From contig CM068583.1 in NCBI GenBank assembly GCA_035048485.1, positions 67,134,306 to 67,198,305 of the forward strand: a stretch of DNA of 64,000 nt. Reading direction: 5' to 3'. Within the stretch, counting starts at the first letter, position 1. The number at the start of each line of letters is the position of its first letter. Under the pieces are notes generated by a model that was not told where the DNA came from, searched no databases, and saw only the letters and a program-made list of their open reading frames with translations. The position numbers and the translations under genes are program-made. This DNA comes from Pteria penguin. Lineage: Eukaryota; Mollusca; Bivalvia; Pterioida; Pteriidae. Of the stretch, positions 13,085-25,382 are shown piece after piece.

Positions 13085-16000
13085 ACAGTAAAAAAGTCTG
13101 ACCACTGATTACTATCACTCTCCATCTACTTGTCGCCTTATGACCACTGATCACCATCACCGTCCTTCTGCTTGTCGCCTTATGGTCATTAATCACCATC
13201 ACTGTCCGTCTACTTGTCGCCTTATGGCAACTGATTACCATTACTGTCCATCTACTTGTCGCCTTATGGCCACTGATTACCATTACTGTCCATCTACTTG
13301 TCGCCTTATGGCCACTGATTACCATCACTGTCCATCTACTTGTCGCCATATGACCACTGATTGCCATCACTGTCCATCTACTTGTCGCCTTATGACCACT
13401 GATTACCATCACTGTCCAGCTACATGTCGCCTTATGACCACTGATTACCATTACTGTCCATCTACATGTCGCCTTATGGTCACTGATTACCATCACTGTC
13501 CATCTACTTGTCGCCTTATGACCACTGATCACCATCACTGTCCATCTACTTTCCGCCTTATGACCACTGATTACCATCACTGCCCATCTACTTGTCGCCT
13601 AATGGCCCCTGATTACCATCACTGTCCATCTACTTGTCGCTTTATGGCCACTTATCACCTTCACTGTCCATCTAATTTTCGCCTTATGGCCACTGATTAC
13701 CATCACCGTCCTTCTGCTTGTCGCCTTATGGTCATTAATCACCATCACTGTCCGTCTACTTGTCGCCTTATGGCAACTGATTACCATTACTGTCCATCTA
13801 CTTGTCGCCTTATGACCACTGATTACCATCACTGTCCATCTACTTGTCGCCTTATGATCACTGATTACCATCACTGTCCATCTACTTGTCGCCTTATGAC
13901 CACTGATTACCATCATTGTCCAGCTACATGTCGCCTTATGACCACTGATTACCATCACTGTCCATCTACTTGTCGCCTTATGACCACTGATAACCATCAC
14001 TGTCCATCTACTTGTCGCCTTATGACCACTGATTACCATCACTGTCCATCTACTTGTCGCCTTATGGCCCCTGATTACCATCACTGTCCATCTACTTGTC
14101 GCTTTATGGCCACTTATCACTTTCACTGTCCATCTAATTTTCGCTTTATGGCCACTGATTACCATCACCGTCCTTCTGCTTGTCGCCTTATGGTCACTAA
14201 TCACCATCACTGTCCGTCTATTTGTCGCCTTATGGCTACTGATTACCATCACTGTCCATCTACTTGTCGCCTTATGGCCACTGATTGCCATCACTGTCCA
14301 TCTATTTGTCACCTTACGGCCACTAATTACCATCACTGTCCATCTACTTGTCGCCTTATGGCTACTGATCACCATCACTGTCCATCTACTTGTCTTATGG
14401 CCACTGATCACCATCACTGTCCATCTATTTGTCGCCTTATGGCCACTGATTACCATCACTGTCCATCTACATGTCGCCTTATGGCTACTGATTACCATCA
14501 CTGTCCATCTACTTGTCGCCTTATGGCCACTGATCACCATTTCTGTCCATCTACATGTCGCCTCATGGCTACTGATCACCATCATGGTCCATCTACTTGT
14601 CGACTTATAGCCATTTATCAAAATCACTGTCCATCTACATGTCGCGTTATGGCTACTGATTACCATCACTGTCAATCAACTTGTCGCCTTATGGCCACTG
14701 ATTACCATCACTGTCCATCTACTTGTCGCCTTATGGCCACTAATTACCATCACTGTCCATCTACTTGTCGCCTTATGGCCACTGATTACCATCACTGTCC
14801 ATTTACTTGTCGCCTTATGACCACTGATTACCATCACTGTCCATCTACTTGTCGCCTTATGGCTACTGATTACCATCACTGTCCATCTACTTGTCGCCTT
14901 ATGGCCACTGATTACCATCACTGTCTATTCACTTGTTGCCTTATGGCCACTGATTACCATCACTGTCCATCTACTTGTCTCCTTATGGCCACTGATCACC
15001 ATCACTGTCCTTCTATTTGTCGCCTTATGGCCACTGATCACCATTTCTGTCCATCTACATGTCGCCTTATGGCCACTGATTACCATCACTGTCCATCTAC
15101 TTGTCTCCTTATGGCCACTGATCACCATCCCTGTCCTTCTATTTGTCGCCTTATGGTCACTGATCACCATTTCTGTGCATCTACGTGTCGCCTTATGGCT
15201 ACTGATTACCATCACGGTCCATCTACTTGTCCACTTATGGCCACTTATCAAAATCACTGTCCATCTACATATCGCCTTACGGCTACTGATTACCATCACT
15301 GTCCATCTACTTGTTGCCTTATGCCACTGATTACCATCACGGTCCATCTACTTGTCGCCTTATGGCCACTGATTACCATCACTGTCCATCTACTTGTCGC
15401 CTTATGGCCACTGATTACCATCACTGTCCATCTGCTTGTCGCCTTATGGTCACTGATTACCATCACTGTCCATCTAATTGTCGCCTTATGGCAACTGATT
15501 ACCATCACTGTCCATCTACTTGTCTCCTTATGGCCACTGATCACCATCACTGTCCTTCTATTTGTCGCCTTATGGCCACTGATCACCATTTCTGTCCATC
15601 TACATGTCGCCTTATGGCCACTGATTACCATCACTGTCCATCTACTTGTCTCCTTATGGCCACTGATCACCATCCCTGTCCTTCTATTTGTCGCCTTATG
15701 GTCACTGATCACCATTTCTGTGCATCTACGTGTCGCCTTATGGCTACTGATTACCATCACGGTCCATCTACTTGTCCACTTATGGCCACTTATCAAAATC
15801 ACTGTCCATCTACATATCGCCTTACGGCTACTGATTACCATCACTGTCCATCTACTTGTTGCCTTATGCCACTGATTACCATCACGGTCCATCTACTTGT
15901 CGCCTTATGGCCACTGATTACCATCACTGTCCATCTACTTGTTGCCTTATGCCACTGATTACCATCACGGTCCATCTACTTGTCGCCTTATGGCCACTGA

Positions 16001-16412
16001 TTACCATCACTGTCCATCTACTTGTCGCCTTATGGCCACTGATTACCATCACTGTCCATCTGCTTGTCGCCTTATGGTCACTGATTACCATCACTGTCCA
16101 TCTAATTGTCGCCTTATGGCAACTGATTACCATCACTGTCCATCTACTTGTCGCCTAATGGTCACTAATTACCATCACTGTCCATCTACTTGTCGCCTTA
16201 TGACCACTGATTACCATCACGGTCCATCTACATGTCGCCTTTTGGCTACTGATTACCATCACTGTCCATCTACTTGTCGCCTTATGACCACTGATTACCA
16301 TCACTGTCCATCTACTTGTCGCCTTATGGCTACTGATTACCATCACTGTCCATCTACTTATCGCCTTATGGCCACTGATCACTATCACTGTCTATCTACT
16401 TATCGCTTTGTC
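13085..16412. repeat. 42-bp satellite-like array, about 79 copies
   Basis: Head-to-tail units combine GCCTTATGGCCACTGATTAC with CATCACTGTCCATCTACTTGTC. Because 42 is a multiple of three and the unit lacks stops in several frames, both strands show long open frames, the largest at 13140-15875 (911 codons, 14-residue units with H-H-C and C-R). Evidence against coding: a 1-bp deletion at about 15325, recurring at 15870 and 15953, throws the frame, and the long frame simply continues in another phase. Higher-order duplication is visible: a CCGTCCTTCTGCTTGTCGCC variant recurs at 13160, 13706 and 14168 (spacings 13 and 11 units). Confidence 0.95.
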
Positions 16413-16791
16413 TCCTTCTAGTTGTTTATCTTCCAGGTTCACATGATCTCAATATTAGTACAAGCTTCGTTCATACCAACACCAATACATTTTGTAATCA
16501 CATTGACCACACGTCATTCGTCACAGGATGAAGGCCACAAGTATATCTCCTTGAGATTACTAGTTTTCACCCTCTGTCTAGACATGTTTTTAACAACCGT
16601 CTAGATCTTAAATGTATCACACTGGTTTGTGAAAGAATCGGGTTAGGGATAGACATTTCATTGCCACTTTGATATGTAATAAATGTGATAAAACTGTTTA
16701 TGTATGTAAAACTGACCCCATTATAAAAGAAAGAGCAACTGAACATAGAAGAGACACTTAAATTGAGAGAGACTAACCAATGATGCGACAT
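16413..16791. other. Intronic, no recognisable feature
   Basis: Sequence between the 42-bp array and the nested SINEs; the 148-codon antisense frame that overlaps it runs through the SINE and has no recognisable domain. Confidence 0.5.
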
Positions 16792-16807
16792 TTCAAAAAC
16801 CGCAATG

Positions 16808-17272
16808 ACTGATTGATTGATTGATTTTTGTTTTACGTCACACCACGAATATTTCACGTATATGGTGACGGCATCTGCCTGATGCGGGGCATACAAATTT
16901 TGAGCTTTGCAACGGACCCACCCGAAGCAGTGAGGGATCTTTAACGTGCCATGCATACCACGACACGGGGCCTCGGTTTTTACTGTCTCATCCGAAAGAC
17001 ATGACACCGGCATGACCAGTTGGTTGTTGTTGGTTGATTGGTGTTTTACGTCGCTTTCAACAATATTTCAGTTATATCGCGACATGGAAGCAGGAGGTTA
17101 CCAACCTCTTAAACATAGTGACGCAACCCGGGAATCGAACCCGGATCGTCGGCGCCGCAAGCCAAGCGCTTAACCACTACGCCAAGCCTGCCCCTCCGGC
17201 ATGACCAGAGCTAGACTCGAACCTCGGCCTCCCGATCAGGAGTCCGACGCGATACCACTAGGCCACGCCGGC
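16808..17272 (-). mobile_element. tRNA-derived SINE (second family), interrupted by another SINE
   Basis: Read on the - strand, a tRNA-like head (GGCCTAGTGGTATCGCG A-box region, B box GGTTCGAGTCT pairing with 17212-17222) is followed by a body and an AATCAATCAATCAATCA tail. A 16-bp target-site duplication, TTCAAAAACCGCAATG, lies at 16792-16807 and 17273-17288. The element is split at 17019 by the inner SINE 17020-17195; removing that insert and one copy of its 13-bp TSD leaves a SINE of about 276 bp. Confidence 0.93.
17020..17195 (-). mobile_element. tRNA-derived SINE inserted in a SINE, 13-bp TSD
   Basis: Same family and nearly the same length as the SINE at 9384-9558, on the opposite strand. 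The inverted B box GGAATCGAACC lies at about 17131-17141, and the terminal GGTTGATTGG tail is at the low-coordinate end. The duplicated target CCGGCATGACCAG, present at 17007-17019 and 17196-17208, belongs to the host SINE. Confidence 0.95.
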
Positions 17273-17491
17273 TTCAAAAACCGCAATGTAAACGTACATG
17301 TATAATAACTAATACATTCTGTTGTCAAGTGTTTTTAGCCATATTCAGGTCATTTCATATAAGTTCTTATGAAATTTAAAGCATTTTTCGTAACTTTTAA
17401 CCCGAAATTTTGCAAATAGGAAAAACCTGAATGTAACATAAAATATATAGTGATATTTTCTGCCCAAAATACTATAAGACTCTTTTATAGG

Positions 17492-17615
17492 CTGCTATGA
17501 AAGATATATCAGTTACACCTGAGGGGTCTCAAAATCAAGTAAAACCTGAGGCTTGCCGAGTGTTTTGCATGATTTTGAGACCCCGAGGGTGTAACTGATA
17601 CATCTTTCATAGCAG
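17492..17615. mobile_element. Palindromic MITE-like element
   Basis: The left arm CTGCTATGAAAGATATATCA through GGGGTCTCAAAATCA pairs with a right arm TGATTTTGAGACCCC through CATCTTTCATAGCAG. Arms are about 46 bp with few mismatches around a spacer of about 30 bp. This is a foldback structure typical of very short non-autonomous elements. Confidence 0.8.
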
Positions 17616-17630
17616 ACTATTTATCTGGTG

Positions 17631-17765
17631 GTTTCAATACGCCGACCCCATTTTTCGTAGTTTCAATACGCCAACCCCATTTTCCGTGGTTTTAATACTC
17701 CGACCCAATTTTTCGTGGTTTCGATATGCCGATCTCAATTTCATGGTTTCAATACGCCGACCCAA

Positions 17766-17815
<50 letters not shown>

Positions 17816-17840
17816 ATACGCCGACCCAATTTTTCAATAA
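17631..17840. repeat. 29-bp tandem repeat with internal (GT)n expansion
   Basis: About six units of GGTTTCAATACGCCGACCCC followed by a TTTTTCGTG-like end. Inside the fifth unit a GT run of about 44 bp (17767-17810) has expanded, and the repeat resumes directly after it. Confidence 0.9.
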
Positions 17841-17908
17841 GTGATATGTAGCTGACTATCAGGTGTTATGACTCTGACGTCATAGTCAAATGTATGACAT
17901 CATATAAT

Positions 17909-18242
17909 CACATTTTTCCCAACCTATGTTTAATTTGCGGGTTTGTTTATATGTAGTGTGAATCATCCCTACGTTTGCGTAAGTGATCTCGGTAGCAGAA
18001 TCAAACATGTGAATGATTCAGTCTACATCTAAGCAAACCGGCAAATTTGACACAGGTTGGGAAAAAATGTGTGTGGAGCGTTAAGACAACAGATCGGGGG
18101 TACGTTATTATTGCTGATCGTTAGCTTAAGGTTTATATTTGTTAGATATTTGACCATTCTGTTTATTAAAATTGCAAGTTTACGCAACGCAAGGAATTGT
18201 GGCCCTATCATTCATATAGGGCCACTACCTGCGGGTAGGAAA
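17909..18242. mobile_element. Inverted-repeat element with hairpin terminus
   Basis: Arms at 17909-17957 (CACATTTTTCCCAACCT start) and about 18022-18071 (AGGTTGGGAAAAAATGTG end) are inverted copies. The following 18057-18242 is homologous to the - strand of 47213-47450, and it ends in the hairpin GTGGCCCTA / TAGGGCCAC at about 18200-18226. Confidence 0.75.
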
Positions 18243-19116
18243 CAGAGTGTTTTGTTATCATATACTTACCAACTATCCTGACGGATGATTTTAAGGAATT
18301 TTTACAATAATGAAACGGCCAGGCTGTTGCAATATTTGCAGGAAAGAAAGAACTTTAGCTGTATACATGAGATGAAATGTGTCAGAATACTAAGAGATTC
18401 AGTTCCCGAACAAATTCATCATTACGTGCGTATTTTTACGTTGATTAAGCGATTGATTCAACCTTAAACGGTTCTTAAAAGAACATGACATTCAGACGAT
18501 TTCAATTGTCTATTTATCACCTCATAAACAATGCTTTATTTGTCAGAATTTTGTCGGACTATGATCTGAGGTATGACAAACCTCCGACAAAAAATATCGA
18601 GTTTAAGTGTTTTTGGTTGAATGTAAATCGTTTGATTTGTCTATGAAAAGGGGTTTAATTAATTGTTTTGAAAAGTATTTTTCAATTATTTTCTTTAAGA
18701 GATATATCCTTCTAAGTAATACAAAAGGACATTGAATCTATCAAGCTGAATGGAAAAGACATTTTTTGTAGAACAAAGATCAATAGTTCAAAATGTGAAT
18801 GTGACAGAGTTACGGATTATTATTTTGACTGTTAGAGAGAGGAGGCTGATACCAGCTCTACTTCCGCACTTTATATAGTAGTTCACGCTGTCAATGGCGA
18901 CTTCCGTTTGGTCTTAATTATATGTAGTAGGTGTATGCAAAAGGAAATTCATTGACAAATTTAAATGCACATAACTCCATATACTGTTATATTAACCAAA
19001 GCCAACTTCAGTAAATTACGTTGAAAGTAAATATCATGACACAAATTATCACGAGTGTGCAAGTGTACATTAAATAAACATGTACAAATTAATATATAGG
19101 ACCATACTACAATATT
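18243..19116. other. Intronic, no recognisable feature
   Basis: AT-rich with no coding similarity. Confidence 0.5.
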
Positions 19117-19207
19117 GTCATTTGATAACTTTTGATTTTTCTGATCAAAAGTGATCACATGACAATTGATCATTTTTGATCAGAAAAATCAAAAGTTCTC
19201 AAATGAC
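19117..19207. repeat. 91-bp near-perfect palindrome
   Basis: GTCATTTGATAACTTTTGAT at the left is mirrored by ATCAAAAGTTCTCAAATGAC at the right. Arms are about 41 bp with about three mismatches around a 9-bp centre. A small foldback element is the likely source. Confidence 0.85.
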
Positions 19208-19831
19208 ATTACTAAAACATTCAGTTTCCGCGAATTGGGTTCAATAACGTCCGCTTCCATTTTACTTGATGGCATTAATGCCGGATTATTAGAAGACCTC
19301 CGAAACATTCCAAATGTATTATGGGTTAGTACTTTGGTTTTATCAAGGACTTATAAACAGCATATATTACTAAGATTATCGTTAATATATAGATATTTGG
19401 TTTCAAATTCGCTGCAAAAGCATACATAGATGAAATATTCTTAATTATTTTTTTCACGGGAGGCAATGATCACAGTTAAAACAAATGATCGAAAAATAAG
19501 ATCATGTCAACGTTTGTGACAAAGCCCCATTCCGGCACCGGGTTTTAATATGGTGTTTTCAAATTGGGATATATTGGCCTACACAAATTCCTTTGCTGTT
19601 GTTGAAGGCGTTCATCGTAATAAACAAGCCAGAAAAGTATGAATTCACAGTAGTCGATGATCATTATATACATAAATATCAAATTCACCCTTCCACAGTT
19701 CGTAAATTCAGACAATTTTCAATTGTTCTATTTATTCCGTCATAAACTGATGCATAATTGTCAGAGGTTTCTCGGGCCTCAGATGACGTCTTCACAATAA
19801 AAAGAAATGCGTTTTGTGGAAGATTGAATTG
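19208..19831. repeat. Dispersed repeat copy, related to 45030-45420
   Basis: 19290-19450 matches 45045-45175 plus 45358-45410 in the same orientation. Shared landmarks are CGAAACATTCC, GTATTATGG and AAGCATACATAGATGAAA. The other copy is interrupted by about 180 bp. Function unknown. Confidence 0.6.
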
Positions 19832-19986
19832 CAGTGGCGGATTTAGAGGGGAGGGACCGGGAGCCCGAACCCCCCCCCCCTTTCGCTGCATATTTACCAG
19901 TAAAAATCCAGATTTGGCACTAAAAATGCCTGAGTAGTTTGGCGAATACACATGTGCCCTTTTTAGGAAATCCTGGATCCGCCACT
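19832..19986. mobile_element. hAT-like MITE, about 155 bp
   Basis: Terminal inverted repeats CAGTGGCGGATTTAG and CTGGATCCGCCACT, with an internal poly-C tract and a TTTACCAGTAAAAATCCAGAT segment. The latter is shared in inverted orientation with the MITE at 29021-29181. No clear target-site duplication was found here. Confidence 0.8.
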
Positions 19987-20218
19987 AAACTGTCATAAAC
20001 AAATGTGTTCCTTGTATTTTTTTTTATTCTCCAAAATGGATACTTTTATAATAACCGTTAAGACAGGTTTGTTGAATTTATTTACAGGTATACATGGTGC
20101 ATATTTAGGATGTACAAATGATTTTGAGATTATGTTTCACTATGAGTTTATTTAAGAAGAATCGCCCATCCGTGGTTGACATCAATGCGTTTTTGCTATG
20201 TCAAGAAGGGTGTTTACA

Positions 20219-22842
20219 TTATTTCCAACGGTGGTAAGTTTTCGAAACAATATTGAAGACTACATTCTGTAAAAATTCGTCGAATATTCGCACTCCAATT
20301 AATTTTACAATTATATTAATCACAGATGAACACACTTTCACCAATCTACTATCATCAAGTTGGCATAGCCGGTACCATAATCGCAACATATTTAACTTTC
20401 TCCTTACAACGCTAGGCACCCATCCAGTATCTCCGTGAACGACGGCATTTGATGTGTATTGATAAACTCCAAGAAAATATTTTAAAATTCTGTTTTGTAA
20501 TGTGTCAGCTTTAGAATACAATTTTGCTCCCCATATCGGACTGCAGTAGTCCATTATAGGTACAATTCTACTTTCAAATAATTTTGTAAAAGTTGAAAAC
20601 GTAACATCGGTTTGATATAGTAAGTTCCCAACCACTCCACTAAATGCACGACTAGCAGAATCTGACAACGCATTAGATGTTGTAGTAAAATCCAGATATT
20701 CGTCAAGTATAACCCCCAGATATATTTATAGCTTTTCCGTATTTCGATGACGTCTTCTCCAGACTTAAATTCCGTTTCAGTTTGAGCGACTGATTGTCTG
20801 CGAAAATGTACAATCTTAGTCTTATCCAAGTTCACACTTAACTTCCATTTCGTGCACAAATCGTAGACAATATTTATCAAAGATTGAAGAGAATGTTCAT
20901 CGGGAGTTATGAGCACAATATCGTCAGTGTACAGTAAAATACTTATATAATTGATGTCTTCTAGTGGTACGCCACATCCGCTATTTTTCGCATTTACAGC
21001 TAGATCGTTAATGAAGATAGAAAATAATGTCGGCGAAATGACGTCACCTTGTTTCACATCGGAAGTTATTGAGAACCAATCAGAACGCTTGTCATTAAGT
21101 ATCACTGATGCTGTAGTTTCTTTATATAAATTCTGAATGTTGCGATACATGTTATGGGAAACTCCGATCTTCATAAGCTTAAAATACAGGTATTGTCTAT
21201 TAACACGATCAAAATCCTTCTGCATATCCACGAAGCAGCAGAATGTTGACTCTCTTCTTGCTTTTCTATTCCGCACAATACTAGATAATGTAAAAATGTG
21301 TTCTTCACATGAGCGATCTTTACGAAATCCGTTCTGTTCTTCTGCGAGAATACAATGTTCTTCTAAGTATGTTACTAGACGCTTGTTAAGTATCTGCGCA
21401 TATATTTTACTAATGTGCGACAAAAGGCTTATCCCTCTGTAATTCATCGGTACACGCCGATCGCTTTGATAATTTTTCGGAATTGCTCTGATCAAAGCTT
21501 TATTCCATATGGATGACAGGACGCAACGATCAAAGCAACACTGAAAGAGGCTGTGGAGCAATTTCAGTGAATTATTTGATATTAGCATTTCGCTAGGAAT
21601 ACCATCTTTTCCCGATTTAGCGTGGAATACAGCAATAACGGTCTCGCTAAAAGTGATCGCTTCTTCCATATCTCTAGTGTCATCTATGTTCTGCATTTCA
21701 TTCTCCATGGTCTCTAGGTCTTGTATAATTGCGTCATGTTCATAGCTTTCTTGATCATCACCATTATATAGTTCACTAAAATCATTTTTCCATTTGTCTA
21801 GTACGATTTTGTCCTCCCTTTGTATTATTCCGTTCTCATCGATGGTTTCAAAAGGTGTGTCTTTTTTAGTTTGTCGTCCAAGTTGTTTAAGTTTACGCCA
21901 GAACTCACGGGGGTTTTTACTCTCGGATTCTGCTATGCCAATCTTTACCACATAACTGTAGTGCTTCTTAACCCGTTGGTATTCTCGATCGAAATTTTTC
22001 TTTGCGTCTTTGTATATTTGATGAAGGGTCAGTTTTTCTTTGCGGCAGCGACTTTTTAAAAACTTCCGTTCTGCTCCGTGATATGCTCGAAACAATGCGT
22101 CCAATGTATCGTTCCACCACGGTTTGAGTTTCCGCCGATTGCGTTTGTTGTTTCCTTTAGAAGGGGTGTTAAGTTTAAGGAGTTTTTCATTCATTTCCCG
22201 ATAGTAAATGTCTGTTATTTCCTGATATACGGCGTCAATCTGTTCCTGAGATTCAATATCCGAACGTATTCTTGCTATGGTGTCCTCTATCATACGTTTA
22301 CATTCTTCAGTGCTTAAAAAATCTACCGGTATTGAATCCACCTTGAATTTGGGAAACGATTCTTTCTTAGCCTTACAGTCCTCTTTATCGTTAACACCAT
22401 TATCTGTACTTCCATACTCAACGGACAACGCCTCGGCGTAGCTTACGATATAGCCACACTCTAAGACTGAATGATCAGGTATTGCGCAACTCGGAATGAT
22501 GCTATATTTGCATATAAAATCCTTCACCGTGTGTACTCTGAATGCAGCCATGCGTGACAAATCTTCATAATGTGTACAAATATAATCAACTACAGCTTTA
22601 CCCTTGACAGATATAGATGTATAATCATCCCATTGAGGTGTTATTCTACCATTAAGTACAGCGTATTTCATACTTTTCAAAAATTCTAAAAATAAATCAC
22701 CATATGCATTGCGTGTATCATCAATATGTATACGATTGGAATAACATCGATATTATGTACATAATCAATGTGTTTAGATATATGAGCGTTAAAATCACCA
22801 CATAATATAATACTATCTTCACATCTGGTGCCATGTGTACAA
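20219..22842 (-). pseudogene. LINE ORF2 pseudogene: endonuclease end, reverse transcriptase, C-terminus
   Basis: Supplies endonuclease and reverse transcriptase for target-primed transposition in intact relatives. The - strand begins in the endonuclease (ILCGDFNAH at about 22800, then DDYTS and PDHSVLE near 22620 and 22470). A frame break lies near 22735. The reverse transcriptase follows in one open frame, 22680-20554: NYRGISLLS, QNGFRKDRSCEEHIF, FVDMQKDFDR, SDVKQGDVISPTLFS and LLYTDDIVL. The last departs from the usual YADD and the QK(A)FD motif carries D. At about 20722 a 2-bp TA duplication within the KYLG motif shifts the frame; the C-terminal part continues as 20668-20219 with PIMDYCSPIWG. 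Confidence 0.93.
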
Positions 22843-24718
22843 AGATTCGTAGATTTGCGAGCACTCGTAGAATTTACGAGTAACTTACGAAAAAGTTACG
22901 AATTCGTAATATATGTACAAAACAACTCGTAGACCAGTTACGAACTCTTTACGAGTAATCTTACGCATGCATTGTACATATATGTATTTCACAGAAACAG
23001 ATGACGCTTCAGATATTTCATGAGCCCGTTTCATCAACATGTGTAAATGTTTGGCTCACTAATTCGTATGCCAATCCCGGGCAATGGTGCAAGTCTACTT
23101 TAGTACTTACATACATTCTCAGTTCAACGAAATGCGGGCTTCATCAACCGTTGCAAGTGTGTACGCACATGTACGTAGGAATCCGACTAGCGAGTTGACT
23201 TAACTTTACGCAGCACAAATGCATGCATCATATTAAAGTCAAAGTGTACTTCTTGCAGATGTATATAACTTTATGAATTTATGTGTGTGCATCTACACAC
23301 GATGTGCTTGTAAACATGTAGGCCTACTGTAGTGACGTCATTGAATCGTAAGCAATAGACCCTTTCACGTTAAAGTGCTATTAGAATGCTGGAGAATTTT
23401 GCGTTTTCATGTAATACTAATTGAATTATTCCTCCATTGATAGAAATTACAACTTTTCCTGCTTCAGTATTTCTCTGGGAGATGTTTTAAGATACCGATT
23501 TGCCTAGTATCACGAACAAAATAAAAGATTTCCGGTTTAACTCCTTACAGAACCTTTGTACAACTTTTAACGTCATTTAGTATGACGTCACAATTCAAAG
23601 TTTAACGTAGTAATGAAAAATCAGGGAAAAGTAGCACCTGTACAACTTCTGGCGTCACATATTATGGCGATTAACTACTGAAAAAAGCTATCGGAATTTG
23701 TATTGCTTATTGTATATATCTTGAGATCGACGTCACGCATGAACATAATATTTTGTGAGCGACTCTTTTACGTAGACAGGCACATAATATAGAAAAATTG
23801 TGATCATTCTAATAGCACTTTAAGCTTCATTCGGTTCACTTTTGACTTTTCATGCCCACCAGAACAATCAAATTACGTCATTGCATAATAGTGCATGCTA
23901 CAATTTGGCGTAATATGACGTCATTTCATTATGTTGGTGGGCGGAAGTGGCATTATTTTTTAGGAAAAAGTTCCGAATGAAACTAAACGTGAAAGGGTCT
24001 ATACTTCGAAATACGTCATCAAAAGAAGGTGATAAAACTATCGCAATAAGCACCCAGGGCCTATGCCGCCACATACATGTACATCTATAAAGTGAAGCGG
24101 ATCACGAATTAAGACGAAATAAAAAAAAAAAAGAGAACGCTTCATCTCCCCTCTGTCAATCTAGTATAATAATATACATGTGAGACACCTTCCTCAAGGC
24201 ATCCCCCCTTTCCTTGCTGAAAAATATTTTTAAAAAGTAAAACAGACTAGACTCTAATAAATATCAAATTAGAGATCTACATATTACATTTCCAGTAGGC
24301 TATTTGAATTTTTGCGTGTTACGTGTATATATAATCTAGGACTACGAATTTTCTTTTGAAAATATTTTTATAATAAATCTATCTAATAAACTTTTTAAAA
24401 TTTCTCCCGAGGAAGTCGAAATTCTTATTCATAACATCAAAATTAAACTAAATGATTAACAACAATTTTCGAACACATTGACAGTAGAGAGGAAGCAAAA
24501 AGAGTGGTTTGTCATTACGGAAAAGTACGTATCACTAAATCACCACTGTACTCGTTGGCCATATTTTAGATAAGAATGACTTACGAGTGCTAATGTAGCA
24601 CTCGTAGATTTAGGAGTAGATTCACTCGTAAGTTCGTATATATGACGTCACTCGTAAATTTACGCTACGAGTGACTTACGAGTACTCGTAGGGTTTACTA
24701 AGTTTTGTACATTTGGGC
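22843..24718. mobile_element. 1.9-kb DNA element with subterminal ACTCGTAA repeats, inserted in the LINE
   Basis: It separates the two halves of the LINE endonuclease. The ends are similar in inverted orientation (TGTGTACAAAG at the left, TTTTGTACATTT at the right). Both ends hold clusters of ACTCGTAA/TTACGAGT motifs on both strands (about 22855-22970 and 24585-24695). Such subterminal repeats are typical of transposase-binding regions. No coding capacity was seen. The exact borders and TSD are ambiguous by a few bases. Confidence 0.75.
23358..23999. mobile_element. TA-flanked MITE, about 640 bp
   Basis: Perfect 14-bp inverted ends GACCCTTTCACGTT and AACGTGAAAGGGTC, flanked by TA on both sides (23356-23357 and 24000-24001), as for Tc1/mariner-type elements. 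A second inner inverted pair AAAGTGCTATTAGAATG / CATTCTAATAGCACTTT lies at about 23374 and 23806. Nested in the 22843-24718 element. Confidence 0.85.
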
Positions 24719-25300
24719 CCAGTACATGAAGTTTGCAATATGATCATATTTTTCTTGTACCTTTTTACCTTTCTTGCTATTTTCTGGTGGAAAATATACG
24801 ATACATAAACAAAATGAAGATCTAGATAACAATGTACCGTATCGAGAGCGAATCGTCACCAGCAGACGTAGATGTTCGTGTGTACTTAAGAGAAAAATCT
24901 ACACATTTACACATACGGGATTTAGAGAGAATTAAAACGATTACATCTCGCCTAGCACATACATATTTTATACTTTGTTTATTACTCCTGAGAAGATATT
25001 GCGTTTAAAAAGTTTTTCAAAGAAAATTTATAAGAATATTCTAAACCTTTAATCCATAAGTATTAGCACATCTTCAAAAGTTTTATCTACAATAGAAATG
25101 TAAAACATATCATAAATGTTAACTTTTATCAAAGCACCAACTCCTCCTGATCCGACTCGCTGTGTATCGATGCGATTATGGCCTATCCACCGGTACCCAT
25201 CAACATGGATTCGATTATCGCCTTTTAACAGTTTAATTTACTTTCAATTACACACATTATATCTTATTCACATTTAGCACAATTTCTTTCCTAACGGAAT
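24719..25300 (-). pseudogene. LINE endonuclease, 5' part (decayed)
   Basis: On the - strand, fragments of an AP-type endonuclease are readable: ICVIESKL near 25255, GYRWIGHNRI near 25185 and GSGGVGALIK near 25145, then YFPPENSKKGKK near 24780 ending at the insertion junction. Stops and frame breaks separate the fragments, and about 24800-25010 is poorly alignable. Confidence 0.75.
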
Positions 25301-25382
25301 CATTTTTGCTGGTCCACGAATTTACATTTCACGAACATATTTTGATGTTACTGCCATCGCTGCCAATGGACTGGGATGCTTC

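Noticed and set aside
16567..17013. 148-codon antisense frame
   Set aside because: Half of it is SINE sequence; no domain, no homology recognised.
20253..22317. Plus-strand frames of 60-101 codons over the LINE
   Set aside because: Shadows of the - strand reverse transcriptase.
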